Shown here: positions 1-8,421 of the stretch, piece after piece | Position numbering within the stretch: the stretch's first letter is position 1 | Layout of the letters: every line of letters begins with the position of its first letter | Assembly (NCBI GenBank): GCA_030427965.1 | Contig: JAUICD010000031.1 | Location: 1-40,124 of the forward strand | DNA: 40,124 bases | Direction: 5' to 3' | Source: Bdellovibrionia bacterium | GTDB taxonomy: Bacteria; Bdellovibrionota; Bdellovibrionia; Bdellovibrionales; JAUICD01 | Notes under the pieces: model-generated | What the model was told of the DNA's origin: nothing | Seen by the model: the letters and a program-made list of their open reading frames with translations, nothing else | Databases searched by the model: none | Position numbers and translations under genes: made by a program

Positions 1-910
1 GATTGAGATACTCCGTATGCCCAAAACCATAAACATCTGGCGGATTTTGTCGATATTTCTCAACAGCCTCTTTGTCCTCATCAGTTTCCTCAACAAAGTT
101 CCAGGTTTTCATCTGATTAACAGCAAAGCCACCTATTTCAACTGTGCCTTTTTCGCCCAATACGGAAAGAGAGCCCTCTAAATCCTTAGGGCGCGTTCCA
201 GTTGTGGCCTCGATGACACCCAAGGCACCACTTTTAAACTGCACAACAACAACTCCTGTATCTTCAACCTCAATGTCTACCAATCGCGTTGCAGACTTTG
301 CGTAAACACTCTCAACCTCACCCATCATCCATTGCAACAAATCGATGTGATGTATCGCTTGGTTTGCAAACACCCCACCATCATGCTCCCACGTGCCTCT
401 CCATGGATCTTGATCGTAATACTTTTGATCCCTGCACCACCGCACGCGCACGGTTCCAACCACAAGTTTTCCAAAACGCCCATTTTCAAGGGCGTCACGA
501 AGCTTCACCACAGGAAGATTGAATCTATTTTGCTTAACAACAAAGAGTCGAACTCCATTTTCATCACAAGCCTTTATCATTCTATCTGCATCTTGCAGAG
601 TCAGCGCCATAGGTTTTTCTACAACTATTGGTTTTCCATATTTTGAAAGTGAGACTGTGTGATTGGCATGGTCACCACTGGGAGTGAGCACTGAAAGCAC
701 ATCGATTTTATCGCCCATTTTTTCCATCATGGAATGCATATCTGTGAACCATGGAACATTGTACTTCTCGCCCCACTCTCTTGCCCTTTCCTCTCGAATG
801 TCACAGACTGCTCCAAGCTCGGCGTTTTCTATCTTCCCATCACCAAGATTACAGGCGTGCTTTCGCACTATGCGTCCGCAACCGATCAATCCAAATCTGA
901 GCCTGCTCAT
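1..910 (-). CDS. Gfo/Idh/MocA-family NAD(P)-dependent sugar dehydrogenase (3' end outside window)
   Basis: The minus-strand reading frame starts at ATG 910 behind a GAGGTG ribosome binding site and stays open to base 1, so the C-terminus is missing. The translation begins MSRLRFGLIGCGRIVRKHAC, a Rossmann GxGxxxxxH nucleotide-binding motif. About 90 residues later comes VVEKPMAL, the EKP signature of the family, then a second domain with GGVFANQAIHHIDLLQWMMG, where the two His lie in the usual active-site region. Family members oxidise or reduce sugar ring hydroxyls, often on nucleotide sugars. It is divergent from the undecaprenyl-phosphate sugar transferase gene at 1177, which suggests a role in making an unusual sugar for a surface glycan. 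A WbpB/WlbA-type UDP-sugar dehydrogenase is possible, but the substrate cannot be read from the sequence. Confidence 0.85.
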   Translation of the reverse strand, partial: MSRLRFGLIGCGRIVRKHACNLGDGKIENAELGAVCDIREERAREWGEKYNVPWFTDMHSMMEKMGDKIDVLSVLTPSGDHANHTVSLSKYGKPIVVEKPMALTLQDADRMIKACDENGVRLFVVKQNRFNLPVVKLRDALENGRFGKLVVGTVRVRWCRDQKYYDQDPWRGTWEHDGGVFANQAIHHIDLLQWMMGEVESVYAKSATRLVDIEVEDTGVVVVQFKSGALGVIEATTGTRPKDLEGSLSVLGEKGTVEIGGFAVNQMKTWNFVEETDEDKEAVEKYRQNPPDVYGFGHTEYLN

Positions 911-1123
911 ACTCACCTCAGCAATGACGCCATGGGTAAAACTTATCTCTACTTGAAAGAGATGTTTTGGCATAGGAATCTCAAAAAAGCCAGTATCTAG
1001 ACCTCTCCTTCTCTAGAAATCACAGCAAATAGAATCCACCAAACAATGCCAAAGGCAGTACAACTCAAAGTCAGCCACACACGCGCGACACACCAGGTTT
1101 GTGAGAGTGAACACGCTTCATAT

Positions 1124-1152
1124 TTGATATGAGGAGTCTCACGTAGTAGGTT
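1124..1152 (+). promoter_or_regulatory. Weak sigma70-like promoter candidate for the 1177 operon
   Basis: TTGATA at 1124-1129 is followed after 17 bp by TAGGTT at 1147-1152, about 25 bp before the start codon. The -10 match is poor. GTGAGA (1101-1106) and TCTCAC (1137-1142) form an inverted repeat around the -35 box and could be an operator. The rest of the 911-1176 divergent intergenic region shows only a TCTAGA...TCTAGA pair and nothing firmer. Confidence 0.2.
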
Positions 1153-1176
1153 TCCTAGTAAGGACACACCCTAAAA

Positions 1177-2553
1177 ATGATGGAAGAAACATTCACCTCT
1201 CGCACAAAAGACATCGAATCTGGATCGAGCACACCCACTCGATCCTCGGCAAAATTCATTTTTGCCTTAGATCTTTTGGGTATCACATCTTCTCTTTTTA
1301 TCATTTCCCTTATGAGACTTGAAAGCTCAAATGCCTTTGATGGCTCAAGGTGGTATGTACTGGGTTTAATTTTCCTCACCCTCTTTAGTCTTGAACTTGT
1401 TGAAGGGTATGACCTCCTCCAACTCACACTTCCGAGCATAATCAAACGAACAGTTCTTGCCGGGCTTATCTCCATTTCAGTTACAGCACTTGTAACATTT
1501 ATTTTCCGACTTGAGGTTAGCGGTGTACTTGGCCGAGGTGTTTTGTTTGGTACAATAAGTGTCTTCACCCTCTATGCAACATTAATTCGAGTTCTTACAT
1601 ACAAACTGATTTTCTCAAGAGCCAAAAACATACGATGGCTACTCATTACAAATCAAAATCATTTCTCTCAATTGAAAATAGAATTAGATCAAAATAAATC
1701 ACTTGGACAAATTGAATATATCGATCCGAAAGAGTTCGAGAATGCCAAGTTTCAAGAAACAATTCAAAAAAACTGGTCAGGGATTATTTTAAGCCCTAGT
1801 GTTAAACTTTCCGACTCTATAGTGCGTACTATTTTAAATAAGCGCATCTCTGGCACAAGAGTTTTCAATCTTTCAAACTTCTTTGAGATCTACTGTAAAA
1901 AAATACCTCTCTCTGATTTACAAGATTCTCATCTTGCTCTTTCGCCAGGATTCAATCTCCAACACAATGCCCTTGAAAGACAATTGAAAGGTTTTCTAGA
2001 CTACATTTTAGCTTTCCTCATTCTCATACTATCTCTTCCATTACTGGTTCTTACGAGCTTATTGCTGGTCATCACTCAAGGATTTCCCATTTTCTTCAAA
2101 CAAGAACGTGTTGGGTTAAACGGAAAATTATTTTGGATCTATAAATTCCGTACAATGATAAGAAACGCTGAAAAGGATGGGGCCCAATTTGCAGCAAAAG
2201 GCGATATGCGTATCACACATCTTGGGAAACTTCTAAGAGTCTCACGTATTGATGAGATACCTCAAGTCCTCAATATCATAAAGGGTGAAATGAGTTTTAT
2301 AGGACCCCGCCCAGAACGACCTGAGTTCGTTCAAACCTATCAACAAGAAATTCCATACTACGACCTTCGTCACACAGTGAAACCCGGACTCACTGGATGG
2401 GCTCAGGTCAATTATGGCTATGGAGCTTCAGATGAAGACACTGTTGAAAAGCTCCAATACGATTTGTACTACATTAAAAACTACTCATTACTTCTAGATT
2501 TACAGATTCTTTTAAAAACGATGAGCACTGTTTTATTCCAAAAAGGAACTTAA
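1177..2553 (+). CDS. Undecaprenyl-phosphate sugar-1-phosphate transferase (WcaJ/WbaP/EpsE type)
   Basis: This polyprenyl glycosylphosphotransferase of 458 residues transfers a sugar-1-phosphate from a nucleotide sugar to undecaprenyl phosphate, the first step of lipid-linked glycan assembly. The N-terminal half has about four hydrophobic segments (roughly residues 27-46, 61-82, 92-110, 118-140), then a soluble Rossmann-like region. A fifth segment near 280-300 leads into the catalytic domain with QERVGLNGKLFWIYKFRTM, SRIDEIPQVLNIIKGEMSF, IGPRPERPEFV and PGLTGWAQVNYGYG, all hallmarks of the bacterial sugar transferase domain. Length is normal for the two-part family. ATG 1177 and ATG 1180 are both possible starts; AAGGAC at 1158 is a distant ribosome binding site. 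It is the first gene of a plus-strand glycan operon with the GT4 gene 2 bp downstream. Sugar specificity is unknown. Confidence 0.93.
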   Translation: MMEETFTSRTKDIESGSSTPTRSSAKFIFALDLLGITSSLFIISLMRLESSNAFDGSRWYVLGLIFLTLFSLELVEGYDLLQLTLPSIIKRTVLAGLISISVTALVTFIFRLEVSGVLGRGVLFGTISVFTLYATLIRVLTYKLIFSRAKNIRWLLITNQNHFSQLKIELDQNKSLGQIEYIDPKEFENAKFQETIQKNWSGIILSPSVKLSDSIVRTILNKRISGTRVFNLSNFFEIYCKKIPLSDLQDSHLALSPGFNLQHNALERQLKGFLDYILAFLILILSLPLLVLTSLLLVITQGFPIFFKQERVGLNGKLFWIYKFRTMIRNAEKDGAQFAAKGDMRITHLGKLLRVSRIDEIPQVLNIIKGEMSFIGPRPERPEFVQTYQQEIPYYDLRHTVKPGLTGWAQVNYGYGASDEDTVEKLQYDLYYIKNYSLLLDLQILLKTMSTVLFQKGT

Positions 2554-2555
2554 AC

Positions 2556-3671
2556 GTGCGCATAATATCTTATTTCACACCAAATTATTTTATACAAAAC
2601 ACGGCTGCATCAATTCGAGCAAAACATTTTATATCCGCACTTAAAAAAAAGGGATTTCATATAAATATTACGACATGCGAGTCCGTAAAAAACAATACAA
2701 CCTTTTTTAAACCTGCAAGTAATAAAAAGCCCTTTCCTTTTCGTCTCTTAAAGGAAATCTTAATGGGGCTTGAGCTTTCCATAAGATCTTTTTCATGGAA
2801 AGGCACAGTAGTCTTATCTCTTCCTCCTTATTTTTCAGTTCTGATTTGTGCTTTTGCTCTTCAAGCAACAGGTCGAAAATATGTCTTAGACGTCAGAGAC
2901 CTTTATCCCAATGTTTTTTTTGATTATGGGGTGCTCTCAAAAAATTCTATCATGGGTCGGCTGCTAAGTCATATAACCTCAGCTCTCTTTAAAGGTGCAA
3001 CTTTGATTGTCTCTGCAACTCGTGGAATTGAGGAGCAAATCAAGCAGGACTATCCAAAACTCAATCAAACCTTTCTTGTTGTTCGAAATGGGTATGACCA
3101 ACAGATCTTCTTACCAACAGAGTCTCCTTCAGAGAACTTCTCACTTGTGTTTCACGGAAACCTTGGACGATTTCAAAACATCGACCTTCTTATTGACCTT
3201 GCCAAACTTCTTTTTGAAAAAGATAAAGTGATTCGACTTCATATTTTTGGTGATGGTTTTTACAGTGACAAACTTAAACAGTCTCAACTCGAAAACATCA
3301 GCTATCATGGTGAAGCCTCAGTTGAGTCAATTGCCAAACAACTGCCTAAACATTCTGTTGGTTTAAGTTTTAGAACTGATTCTCCGTACAATCGACTTTC
3401 ATTTCCCGTCAAAGTTTTTGAATATATTGGATCTGGGTTACCATGTATTGTAACACCTCAATCTGAAGCTGGAACAGATATTGAAAGCAAAGGAATGGGA
3501 TTCGTATTCAATAATTCACAGGCAGAGAAAATTATAGAGGAAATTTTAATATTGAAGAACAATAAAGATACATATAATAAAATTCGTATGAATGTTTTAA
3601 CAAATCGACACTTATATTCTCGTCAAAAATGTGCCGAAGAGTTTGCCAACAGTGTGGAGGGGTTGACATGA
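2556..3671 (+). CDS. Glycosyltransferase family 4 (GT-B fold)
   Basis: A protein of 371 residues with a GTG start 2 bp after the previous stop, so translationally coupled. The N-terminus MRIISYFTPNY and YVLDVRDLYPNVFFDYG (the acceptor-side region typical of WbuB-like GT4 enzymes) precede a donor-binding half with LVFHGNLGRFQNIDLLIDLA, LHIFGDGFYSDKLKQ and FPVKVFEYIGSGLPCIVT, where the Glu sits at the expected EX7E-like position. It should add a sugar from a nucleotide donor to the lipid-linked acceptor started by the upstream transferase, on the cytoplasmic face of the inner membrane. Its stop overlaps the galE start (ATGA at 3668-3671). Donor and acceptor cannot be told from sequence. Confidence 0.9.
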   Translation: MRIISYFTPNYFIQNTAASIRAKHFISALKKKGFHINITTCESVKNNTTFFKPASNKKPFPFRLLKEILMGLELSIRSFSWKGTVVLSLPPYFSVLICAFALQATGRKYVLDVRDLYPNVFFDYGVLSKNSIMGRLLSHITSALFKGATLIVSATRGIEEQIKQDYPKLNQTFLVVRNGYDQQIFLPTESPSENFSLVFHGNLGRFQNIDLLIDLAKLLFEKDKVIRLHIFGDGFYSDKLKQSQLENISYHGEASVESIAKQLPKHSVGLSFRTDSPYNRLSFPVKVFEYIGSGLPCIVTPQSEAGTDIESKGMGFVFNNSQAEKIIEEILILKNNKDTYNKIRMNVLTNRHLYSRQKCAEEFANSVEGLT

Positions 3672-4675
3672 AAGTACTGGTCACAGGAGGTGCTGGGTAT
3701 ATCGGCTCTCATATCGCCCATCAAATGGCCGACAGAGATGAGGAAGTACACATACTGGATGATCTTAGTACAGGTCACGAGTGGGCTCTCCCCAAATCAG
3801 CTAAGCTTTATATTGGTGATTGTGGAGATAAGGAGCTTATAGGGAAGATCATCAAAGACAACAAAATTGAATCTTGCTTGCATTTTGCTGCCAAAATCGA
3901 AGTTCCAGAATCCGTCGACAAACCTGAGCTCTACTACGAAAACAACGTTTCAAAAACTCTTCGTTTGCTTCAATCTGCAATTTCAAATGGACTAAAGAAT
4001 TTTATTTTTTCATCGACCGCGGCAACATATGGCGAACCCGGTATTCCACTCATTTCAGAAGAAACACCTCAAGTTCCAATAAACCCCTATGGCGGATCAA
4101 AACTCATGATGGAACGAATTATTCAAGATATCACAAAAGGTGAACTTGGTAGAAAAGCAGGGTTTAAATACACCATTTTGCGATATTTTAATGTCGCAGG
4201 AGCAAGAGAAGACAACTCCATTGGGCAAGCCTATCCCAATGCCACACATTTAATAAAAGTGATTTCAAAAGTTCTAACAGGGCAACTTGATAAAATCACT
4301 GTGTATGGAGATAACTATCCAACACCTGATGGCACATGTATTCGAGACTATATCCATGTGGATGATTTAGCCCTAGCACACCTCTTGGCACTGGACTCAC
4401 TCGTCTCAGGCGGCCCATCCAATATATTCAATTGTGGCTATGGAGTAGGATATTCTGTTAAGCAAGTGATCAAAGCTATGGAAAAAGTTTCTGGCCAAAA
4501 AATCCCTTTTGAAATTGGGCCAAGAAGAAAGGGAGATCCTGGAGAACTCGTTTCAAATGCATCCAAGATTCGAAAGTCACTTGGATGGAAACCAAAGTAT
4601 GGCGACATCGATATCATCTGTAAAACAGCCCTTGAGTGGGAAAAGAAATTTATTAAAGATACGAACTACCTTTGA
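3668..4675 (+). CDS. galE: UDP-glucose 4-epimerase, GalE-like
   Basis: A 335-residue extended short-chain dehydrogenase that interconverts UDP-glucose/UDP-galactose (or the N-acetyl forms) through a bound NAD and a 4-keto intermediate. The sequence shows VTGGAGYIGSH (GxxGxxG), DDLSTGHEW, FSSTAATYGEP with the catalytic Thr/Ser, YGGSK (YxxxK), LRYFNVAGA and CIRDYIHVDDLALAHLLAL, all GalE hallmarks. An upstream in-frame start at 3629 exists, but ATG 3668 is preferred: it has GGAGGGG 6 bp upstream, begins exactly at the family N-terminus (MKVLVTGG) and overlaps the previous stop. The last codons and the stop lie inside a long palindrome (4655-4739). It probably supplies UDP-Gal or UDP-GalNAc for the locus. 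Confidence 0.93.
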   Translation: MKVLVTGGAGYIGSHIAHQMADRDEEVHILDDLSTGHEWALPKSAKLYIGDCGDKELIGKIIKDNKIESCLHFAAKIEVPESVDKPELYYENNVSKTLRLLQSAISNGLKNFIFSSTAATYGEPGIPLISEETPQVPINPYGGSKLMMERIIQDITKGELGRKAGFKYTILRYFNVAGAREDNSIGQAYPNATHLIKVISKVLTGQLDKITVYGDNYPTPDGTCIRDYIHVDDLALAHLLALDSLVSGGPSNIFNCGYGVGYSVKQVIKAMEKVSGQKIPFEIGPRRKGDPGELVSNASKIRKSLGWKPKYGDIDIICKTALEWEKKFIKDTNYL

Positions 4676-4739
4676 ATCGCATCAATCCGATAGCAGACTG
4701 TTACCGAATTGATGCGATTCAAAGGTAACCCGTATCTTT
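4655..4739. repeat. 85-bp near-continuous palindrome at the galE 3' end, likely bidirectional terminator or repeat element
   Basis: The arms 4655-4686 and 4708-4739 match as inverted repeats at 29 of 32 positions. The 21-bp centre is itself an imperfect palindrome, so nearly the whole element could fold as one hairpin. The left arm encodes the last residues and stop of galE. The right arm ends in TATCTTTT, as in an intrinsic terminator. It separates galE from the oxidoreductase gene at 4761. Part of the left arm recurs at 36164-36191, which suggests a mobile or dispersed repeat rather than only a local terminator. Confidence 0.85.
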
Positions 4740-4760
4740 TCAAAGAAAAGGACTTATTTA

Positions 4761-5969
4761 ATGAGACCGACAGCCGATTTTATCATTCTTGGAGCTGGAA
4801 TAATTGGATTAACGGTTGCTCGAGAGTTACTCCTTAGAGGGCATAAAAATATTTTGATTTTAGAAAAGGAGTCTTCACTTGGAGCGCATGCTTCAGGTAG
4901 AAATAGCGGTGTCTTACACGCAGGAATATACTATGCCAATGATTCCATGAAGGCCAAACACTGCAATATCGGAATGAATCTAATGAAAGATTTTGTTCGA
5001 CGGAAAAATCTTCCATTACTAGAAACAGGAAAAGTTATTTGTGCTGGCAATGAAGTTGAAGCAAATCAAATTATTTCATTACATGAGCGCGCAGAGATAA
5101 ATGGAGCTTTAACCAAAATCATAGACTCTCAGGAGTTGAGTGAGCTTGAACCTCTTGCTAAATCATATGGGGGAAAAGCGATTTTTTCTCCGGCGACAGC
5201 TGTTGTACAACCTTTATCTATACTTGAAGCATTGAAAAATGAACTCTTTGCAAATGGTATTCAAATTAATTTTAATTCTGAAATTCAACGAATCAAACAG
5301 AACATTTTATTTACAAATCGTGGAAAAATATCCTTCTCTCATTTGATCAACTGTTGTGGCACTGGGGCACTTAAAATTGCACATTCCGTAGGCCTTGGTC
5401 ACTCGTATCGCATGCTTCCTTTTAAGGGAATGTACTGGGTCTTAGACAGAAATACCTCAGCAAGAATATCTCGAGCTATTTATCCTGTTCCAAATTTAAA
5501 GCTTCCATTTCTAGGAGTACATGTGACTAAAACTTTAGATGGCAACGCTAAACTGGGACCGTCTGCTCTGCCTGCATTTGGTCCTGAAAATTATTCTCTT
5601 TTCTCAAACATTTCATTTTGCACATCTGTAGGAGCATTTACCACGTTGGGAAAAATGTATTTAAAAAATCAAAATCATATTCGAGAACATATTGCTTCAG
5701 AGATATCCAAACTGACCAAAGAAGGAATCGTAAAAGAACTCAGAACCATTCTACCCACACTTCAGGCTAAAAACATATCCAAGCACCCGCAAGTTGGAAT
5801 TCGCCCTCAACTTGTTCGAACAAAAGATTTGAGCTTAGAAATGGACTTTCAAATAGAGAGCAATCAACATCAAACACATGTGCTCAATTCGATTTCACCG
5901 GCTTTTACTTGCAGCATGTCTTTAGCAAAATCTATTGTAGATCATACCTTTAGAAACTTCACTCTCTAG
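4761..5969 (+). CDS. FAD-dependent oxidoreductase, LhgO-like (L-2-hydroxyglutarate oxidase family)
   Basis: A 402-residue DAO-family flavoprotein. The N-terminus has the dinucleotide motif FIILGAGIIGLTVARELLLR, then EKESSLGAHASGRNSGVLH and AGIYYANDSMKAKHC; the GRNSGVLHAGIYY stretch is characteristic of L-2-hydroxyglutarate oxidase/dehydrogenase LhgO. The C-terminal half carries GVHVTKTLDGNAKLGPSALPAFG and GIRPQLV, also as in that family. LhgO enzymes oxidise L-2-hydroxyglutarate to 2-oxoglutarate and pass electrons to the membrane. AAAGGA at about 4747 supports the start. Its position behind galE, separated by a strong hairpin, and its stop overlap with the convergent glycosyltransferase (CTAG at 5966-5969) are odd for a central-metabolism enzyme. 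It could act on another 2-hydroxy acid or a sugar derivative. Confidence 0.82.
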   Translation: MRPTADFIILGAGIIGLTVARELLLRGHKNILILEKESSLGAHASGRNSGVLHAGIYYANDSMKAKHCNIGMNLMKDFVRRKNLPLLETGKVICAGNEVEANQIISLHERAEINGALTKIIDSQELSELEPLAKSYGGKAIFSPATAVVQPLSILEALKNELFANGIQINFNSEIQRIKQNILFTNRGKISFSHLINCCGTGALKIAHSVGLGHSYRMLPFKGMYWVLDRNTSARISRAIYPVPNLKLPFLGVHVTKTLDGNAKLGPSALPAFGPENYSLFSNISFCTSVGAFTTLGKMYLKNQNHIREHIASEISKLTKEGIVKELRTILPTLQAKNISKHPQVGIRPQLVRTKDLSLEMDFQIESNQHQTHVLNSISPAFTCSMSLAKSIVDHTFRNFTL

Positions 5970-7102
5970 TTGAGTGTTTGAACTGTTTCGTACAGAGTTG
6001 TCGATGGGCCTTGATATCCCAATTGGCATTGAATTTCTTTTAAAACATCTTCAGGCTTAATAAGAGAGATACAATTTTTTACAATACAATTGTCATCATA
6101 AACACTTTTATAGCAGCCTTTACAGATGAGATTCGGTTCCAGTATTTTGCCATTTCCATAAAAATAAAATTCATTTGTAGGAAATATATTATTTATCGCT
6201 ACAACTTTTTTACCTAATCCAATAGCAATATGCATGGCCATTGTTACAGATGAAAAAACAAGATCACATTCATTGATCAAGGAAATAAATTTTGGAATTG
6301 ATTGAATTCCGAAGTATTTTGCTCCTGATTGAAAAGCGATACGTTTATTTCTTTCATGTTCGTCTGGCCCACCCAAAACAACAACTTCAACTCCTAAATA
6401 TTGAAGATGGCTCACCAATTTTAAATAATAATCTTCAGGCCAAATTCGCGTAACCCACCTTGGTCCTGCCCCGGTATTGATACCTACAATCGGACGATCA
6501 TTTAAAATTGCTCCTTTCCATGGCTCTGGTTTGTCCATTTGATATCTTTCACCTTGATACTTAAATCCACAGACATCAAAGGTCTCTTCCACATAGTGCT
6601 TCACATTTTGAGACATAGCTTCATCATCGACACCAGTGATCCACTTGTTGTAAGCATTGTCATTTGCAGGAACAATTCTTCCATTTCTATCGAGCACAAA
6701 CCCCTTAATCTCACCTGCTGGAATCTTCATAGCAAGAGCACACTCAGAAACAGCCTTGTCCAAACTGTAGATCACATCAAAGTTCTGTGACTGAAGACTC
6801 TCTGCCGTTTCCCAATTGTATGGCAATATTTTATCCACCTGAGATTTTGGAACAAGATCTGGAAACTGAGTGATCCAAACAATTTCTGCATCTGGATCTT
6901 TTTTTCGTATGGGAACAAGTATAGGAGTATTTCTCAACACTTCCCCGGCAGCTCCAGTTTTAATAACAAGAATACGGCGCCCAATTTTGGAATACTTAGG
7001 ACACTCATCGGTACATCGCACCTTCAGGCGTTTATGAAACTGACATGGCTTGTACCCGTCAAAATGCCGACAATCTGTCTTTGGATAATATCCTTTCGAC
7101 AA
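5966..7102 (-). CDS. Glycosyltransferase family 9 (heptosyltransferase-like) with terminal Cys clusters
   Basis: The GT-B core shows RRILVIKTGAAGEVLRNTPI (heptosyltransferase N-terminus), VGINTGAGPRWVTRIWPEDY (donor-side motif), VVVLGGPDEHERN and SVTMAMHIAIGLGKKVVAIN. Enzymes of this family add heptose or related sugars to LPS core. I place the start at TTG 7102 because GGGGGA lies 6 bp upstream and the homologous region (SKGYYPKTDCRHF) begins there, giving 378 residues; the open frame extends upstream to 7183. Ahead of the core is a Cys/His cluster (residues 11-34: C11, C20, H23, C30, C34) and near the C-terminus a second one, CKGCYKSVYDDNCIVKNC. The pattern resembles a metal site. Similar Cys-flanked GT9 proteins exist, but their cluster function is unknown to me. 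It is convergent with the gene at 4761. Confidence 0.85.
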   Translation of the reverse strand: MSKGYYPKTDCRHFDGYKPCQFHKRLKVRCTDECPKYSKIGRRILVIKTGAAGEVLRNTPILVPIRKKDPDAEIVWITQFPDLVPKSQVDKILPYNWETAESLQSQNFDVIYSLDKAVSECALAMKIPAGEIKGFVLDRNGRIVPANDNAYNKWITGVDDEAMSQNVKHYVEETFDVCGFKYQGERYQMDKPEPWKGAILNDRPIVGINTGAGPRWVTRIWPEDYYLKLVSHLQYLGVEVVVLGGPDEHERNKRIAFQSGAKYFGIQSIPKFISLINECDLVFSSVTMAMHIAIGLGKKVVAINNIFPTNEFYFYGNGKILEPNLICKGCYKSVYDDNCIVKNCISLIKPEDVLKEIQCQLGYQGPSTTLYETVQTLN

Positions 7103-7262
7103 CTCCAATCCCCCACTATAAGAGATTGTCCAAAGCCCTAAGTCCATTGTCCATGTATCAATGCAATGGCGGTGCCGCGTCAACCACAGATAGAGTACGA
7201 ATCATCATAGACTTGCGTCATATCTAAATATCACATTTCATTTTGCACATGCTAAATGAGAA

Positions 7263-7311
7263 AGTCGCCAACTATAAAACAGAAAGCGACTCAGGGCCTT
7301 TTAAATAAAGG
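7263..7311 (-). terminator. Possible terminator downstream of the epimerase gene
   Basis: Reading the minus strand after the stop at 7319, CCTTT/AAAGG (7297-7311) is followed by an AGTCGC/GCGACT hairpin (7263-7268 with 7286-7291, loop of 17) and then TTCTCATTT. The stems are short and the T-tract is interrupted, so this is weak. The rest of 7103-7318 shows no other feature. Confidence 0.3.
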
Positions 7312-7318
7312 GTCACAA

Positions 7319-8317
7319 CTATAAAGAGTTGAACCATTTTGCAAAGATTTTCATACCATCTTTGAACGGAGTCTTAGGGTTATAGCCCAATACCTCTTTA
7401 GAATGAGTGATGTCCGCCCAAGTGATGTCCACATCTCCTGGCTGCATGGGTTCTCGAAGAATTTCAGTTTCAAATCCAGTCGAGTCTTGAACTTCTCGGA
7501 TCATTTCACTTAGTGGAACTGGCTTAGAGTTACCAAAGTTAAAAATATCATAGGCCCCGCCACTTTGGTCATTCGTCCATTGCCAAGCACGAATAATACC
7601 ATCAACAGTGTCTTCGACAAATGTGTAGTCCCTCCCATTTGATCCATCGCCAAACATTGTAATGGACTCCCCTTTCTTCATAAGCCGAGCAAATTTATGA
7701 ATTGCTAAATCAGGACGTTGACGAGGGCCAAACACAGTAAAAAAACGTAAAACAGGAATATTAAATCCATATAGATGACAGTAAGTTGCGCAAAGTAACT
7801 CTCCTGCTCGTTTGGTTGAAGCATAGGGAGAAATTGGTCTATCACAGTTTTCATTTTCGTTAAACGGTGGGGTGCTTGAATTTCCATAGACACTTGAAGA
7901 AGAGGCAAAAACAAAGTTCTTAACATTCATTAGCCGAGCAATTTCCAAAAGATTTACTGTACCCATTACATTGGCTTTATAATACCCAACTGGATCCTCC
8001 AGCGAAGGACGCACACCTGCTTTTGCTCCCAAGTGTATAAACCCAGACACACCGGGTTTGCCCGAAATCGTTTTAGCTTCGGCTTCCAAATCATTTTGAG
8101 TTAAATCATTGAACTCTTTTCGAATGAGATGAAACTTAGCACCAGACTCTTCTGCTATTCTCAAAAGGTCTGAAATGTTTTTTTCTTTAATCGAAAGTTC
8201 ATAGAATGGGTCAAAACAATCCACCCCAATGACACTTCTACCGCTCTTTAGTAAGCGTGAAATCAAATGAAAGCAAATAAACCCAGCAGCTCCAGTAACG
8301 ACGATCGGCTTACCCAA
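7319..8317 (-). CDS. NAD-dependent epimerase/dehydratase, UDP-glucuronate 4-epimerase-like
   Basis: An extended short-chain dehydrogenase with IVVTGAAGFICFHLISRLLK at the N-terminus, DCFDPFYELSIKEKN, FASSSSVYGNS, SPYASTKRAGELL (YxxxK) and FTVFGPRQRPDLAIHKFARL. The last motif and the FDPFY loop are typical of UDP-glucuronate 4-epimerases that make UDP-GalA. The start TTG 8317 is chosen because GGGAG lies 8 bp upstream and the product (332 residues) then begins at the family N-terminus; the open frame runs upstream to 8395. An unusual point is that the third glycine of GxxGxxG is Cys (GAAGFIC). It lies about 100 bp after the TlpA-like gene on the same strand and would feed galacturonate into surface glycans. 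The exact substrate is uncertain. Confidence 0.88.
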   Translation of the reverse strand: MGKPIVVTGAAGFICFHLISRLLKSGRSVIGVDCFDPFYELSIKEKNISDLLRIAEESGAKFHLIRKEFNDLTQNDLEAEAKTISGKPGVSGFIHLGAKAGVRPSLEDPVGYYKANVMGTVNLLEIARLMNVKNFVFASSSSVYGNSSTPPFNENENCDRPISPYASTKRAGELLCATYCHLYGFNIPVLRFFTVFGPRQRPDLAIHKFARLMKKGESITMFGDGSNGRDYTFVEDTVDGIIRAWQWTNDQSGGAYDIFNFGNSKPVPLSEMIREVQDSTGFETEILREPMQPGDVDITWADITHSKEVLGYNPKTPFKDGMKIFAKWFNSL

Positions 8318-8421
8318 AACATTCTCCCAACTTACCCAAAAGGTTCGGCTTACCTCCCCAATCCAATATAAAGAGTAGTTATCGGATTGACACAAGGGGG
8401 AAGGTAGGTCGTACCTATTTG

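Noticed and set aside
968..985. Sigma54-like TTGGCAT element upstream of the sugar transferase gene
   Set aside because: The -12 GC element is missing at the required spacing.
1155..1568. Minus-strand open frame opposite the sugar transferase gene
   Set aside because: It lies fully across from a well-supported gene, shows no recognisable motif and has no good start signal.
8370..8392. An 11-base match (TCAATCCGATA) to the centre of the galE palindrome, upstream of the epimerase start
   Set aside because: Too short and lacking the conserved arm sequence; it could be chance.
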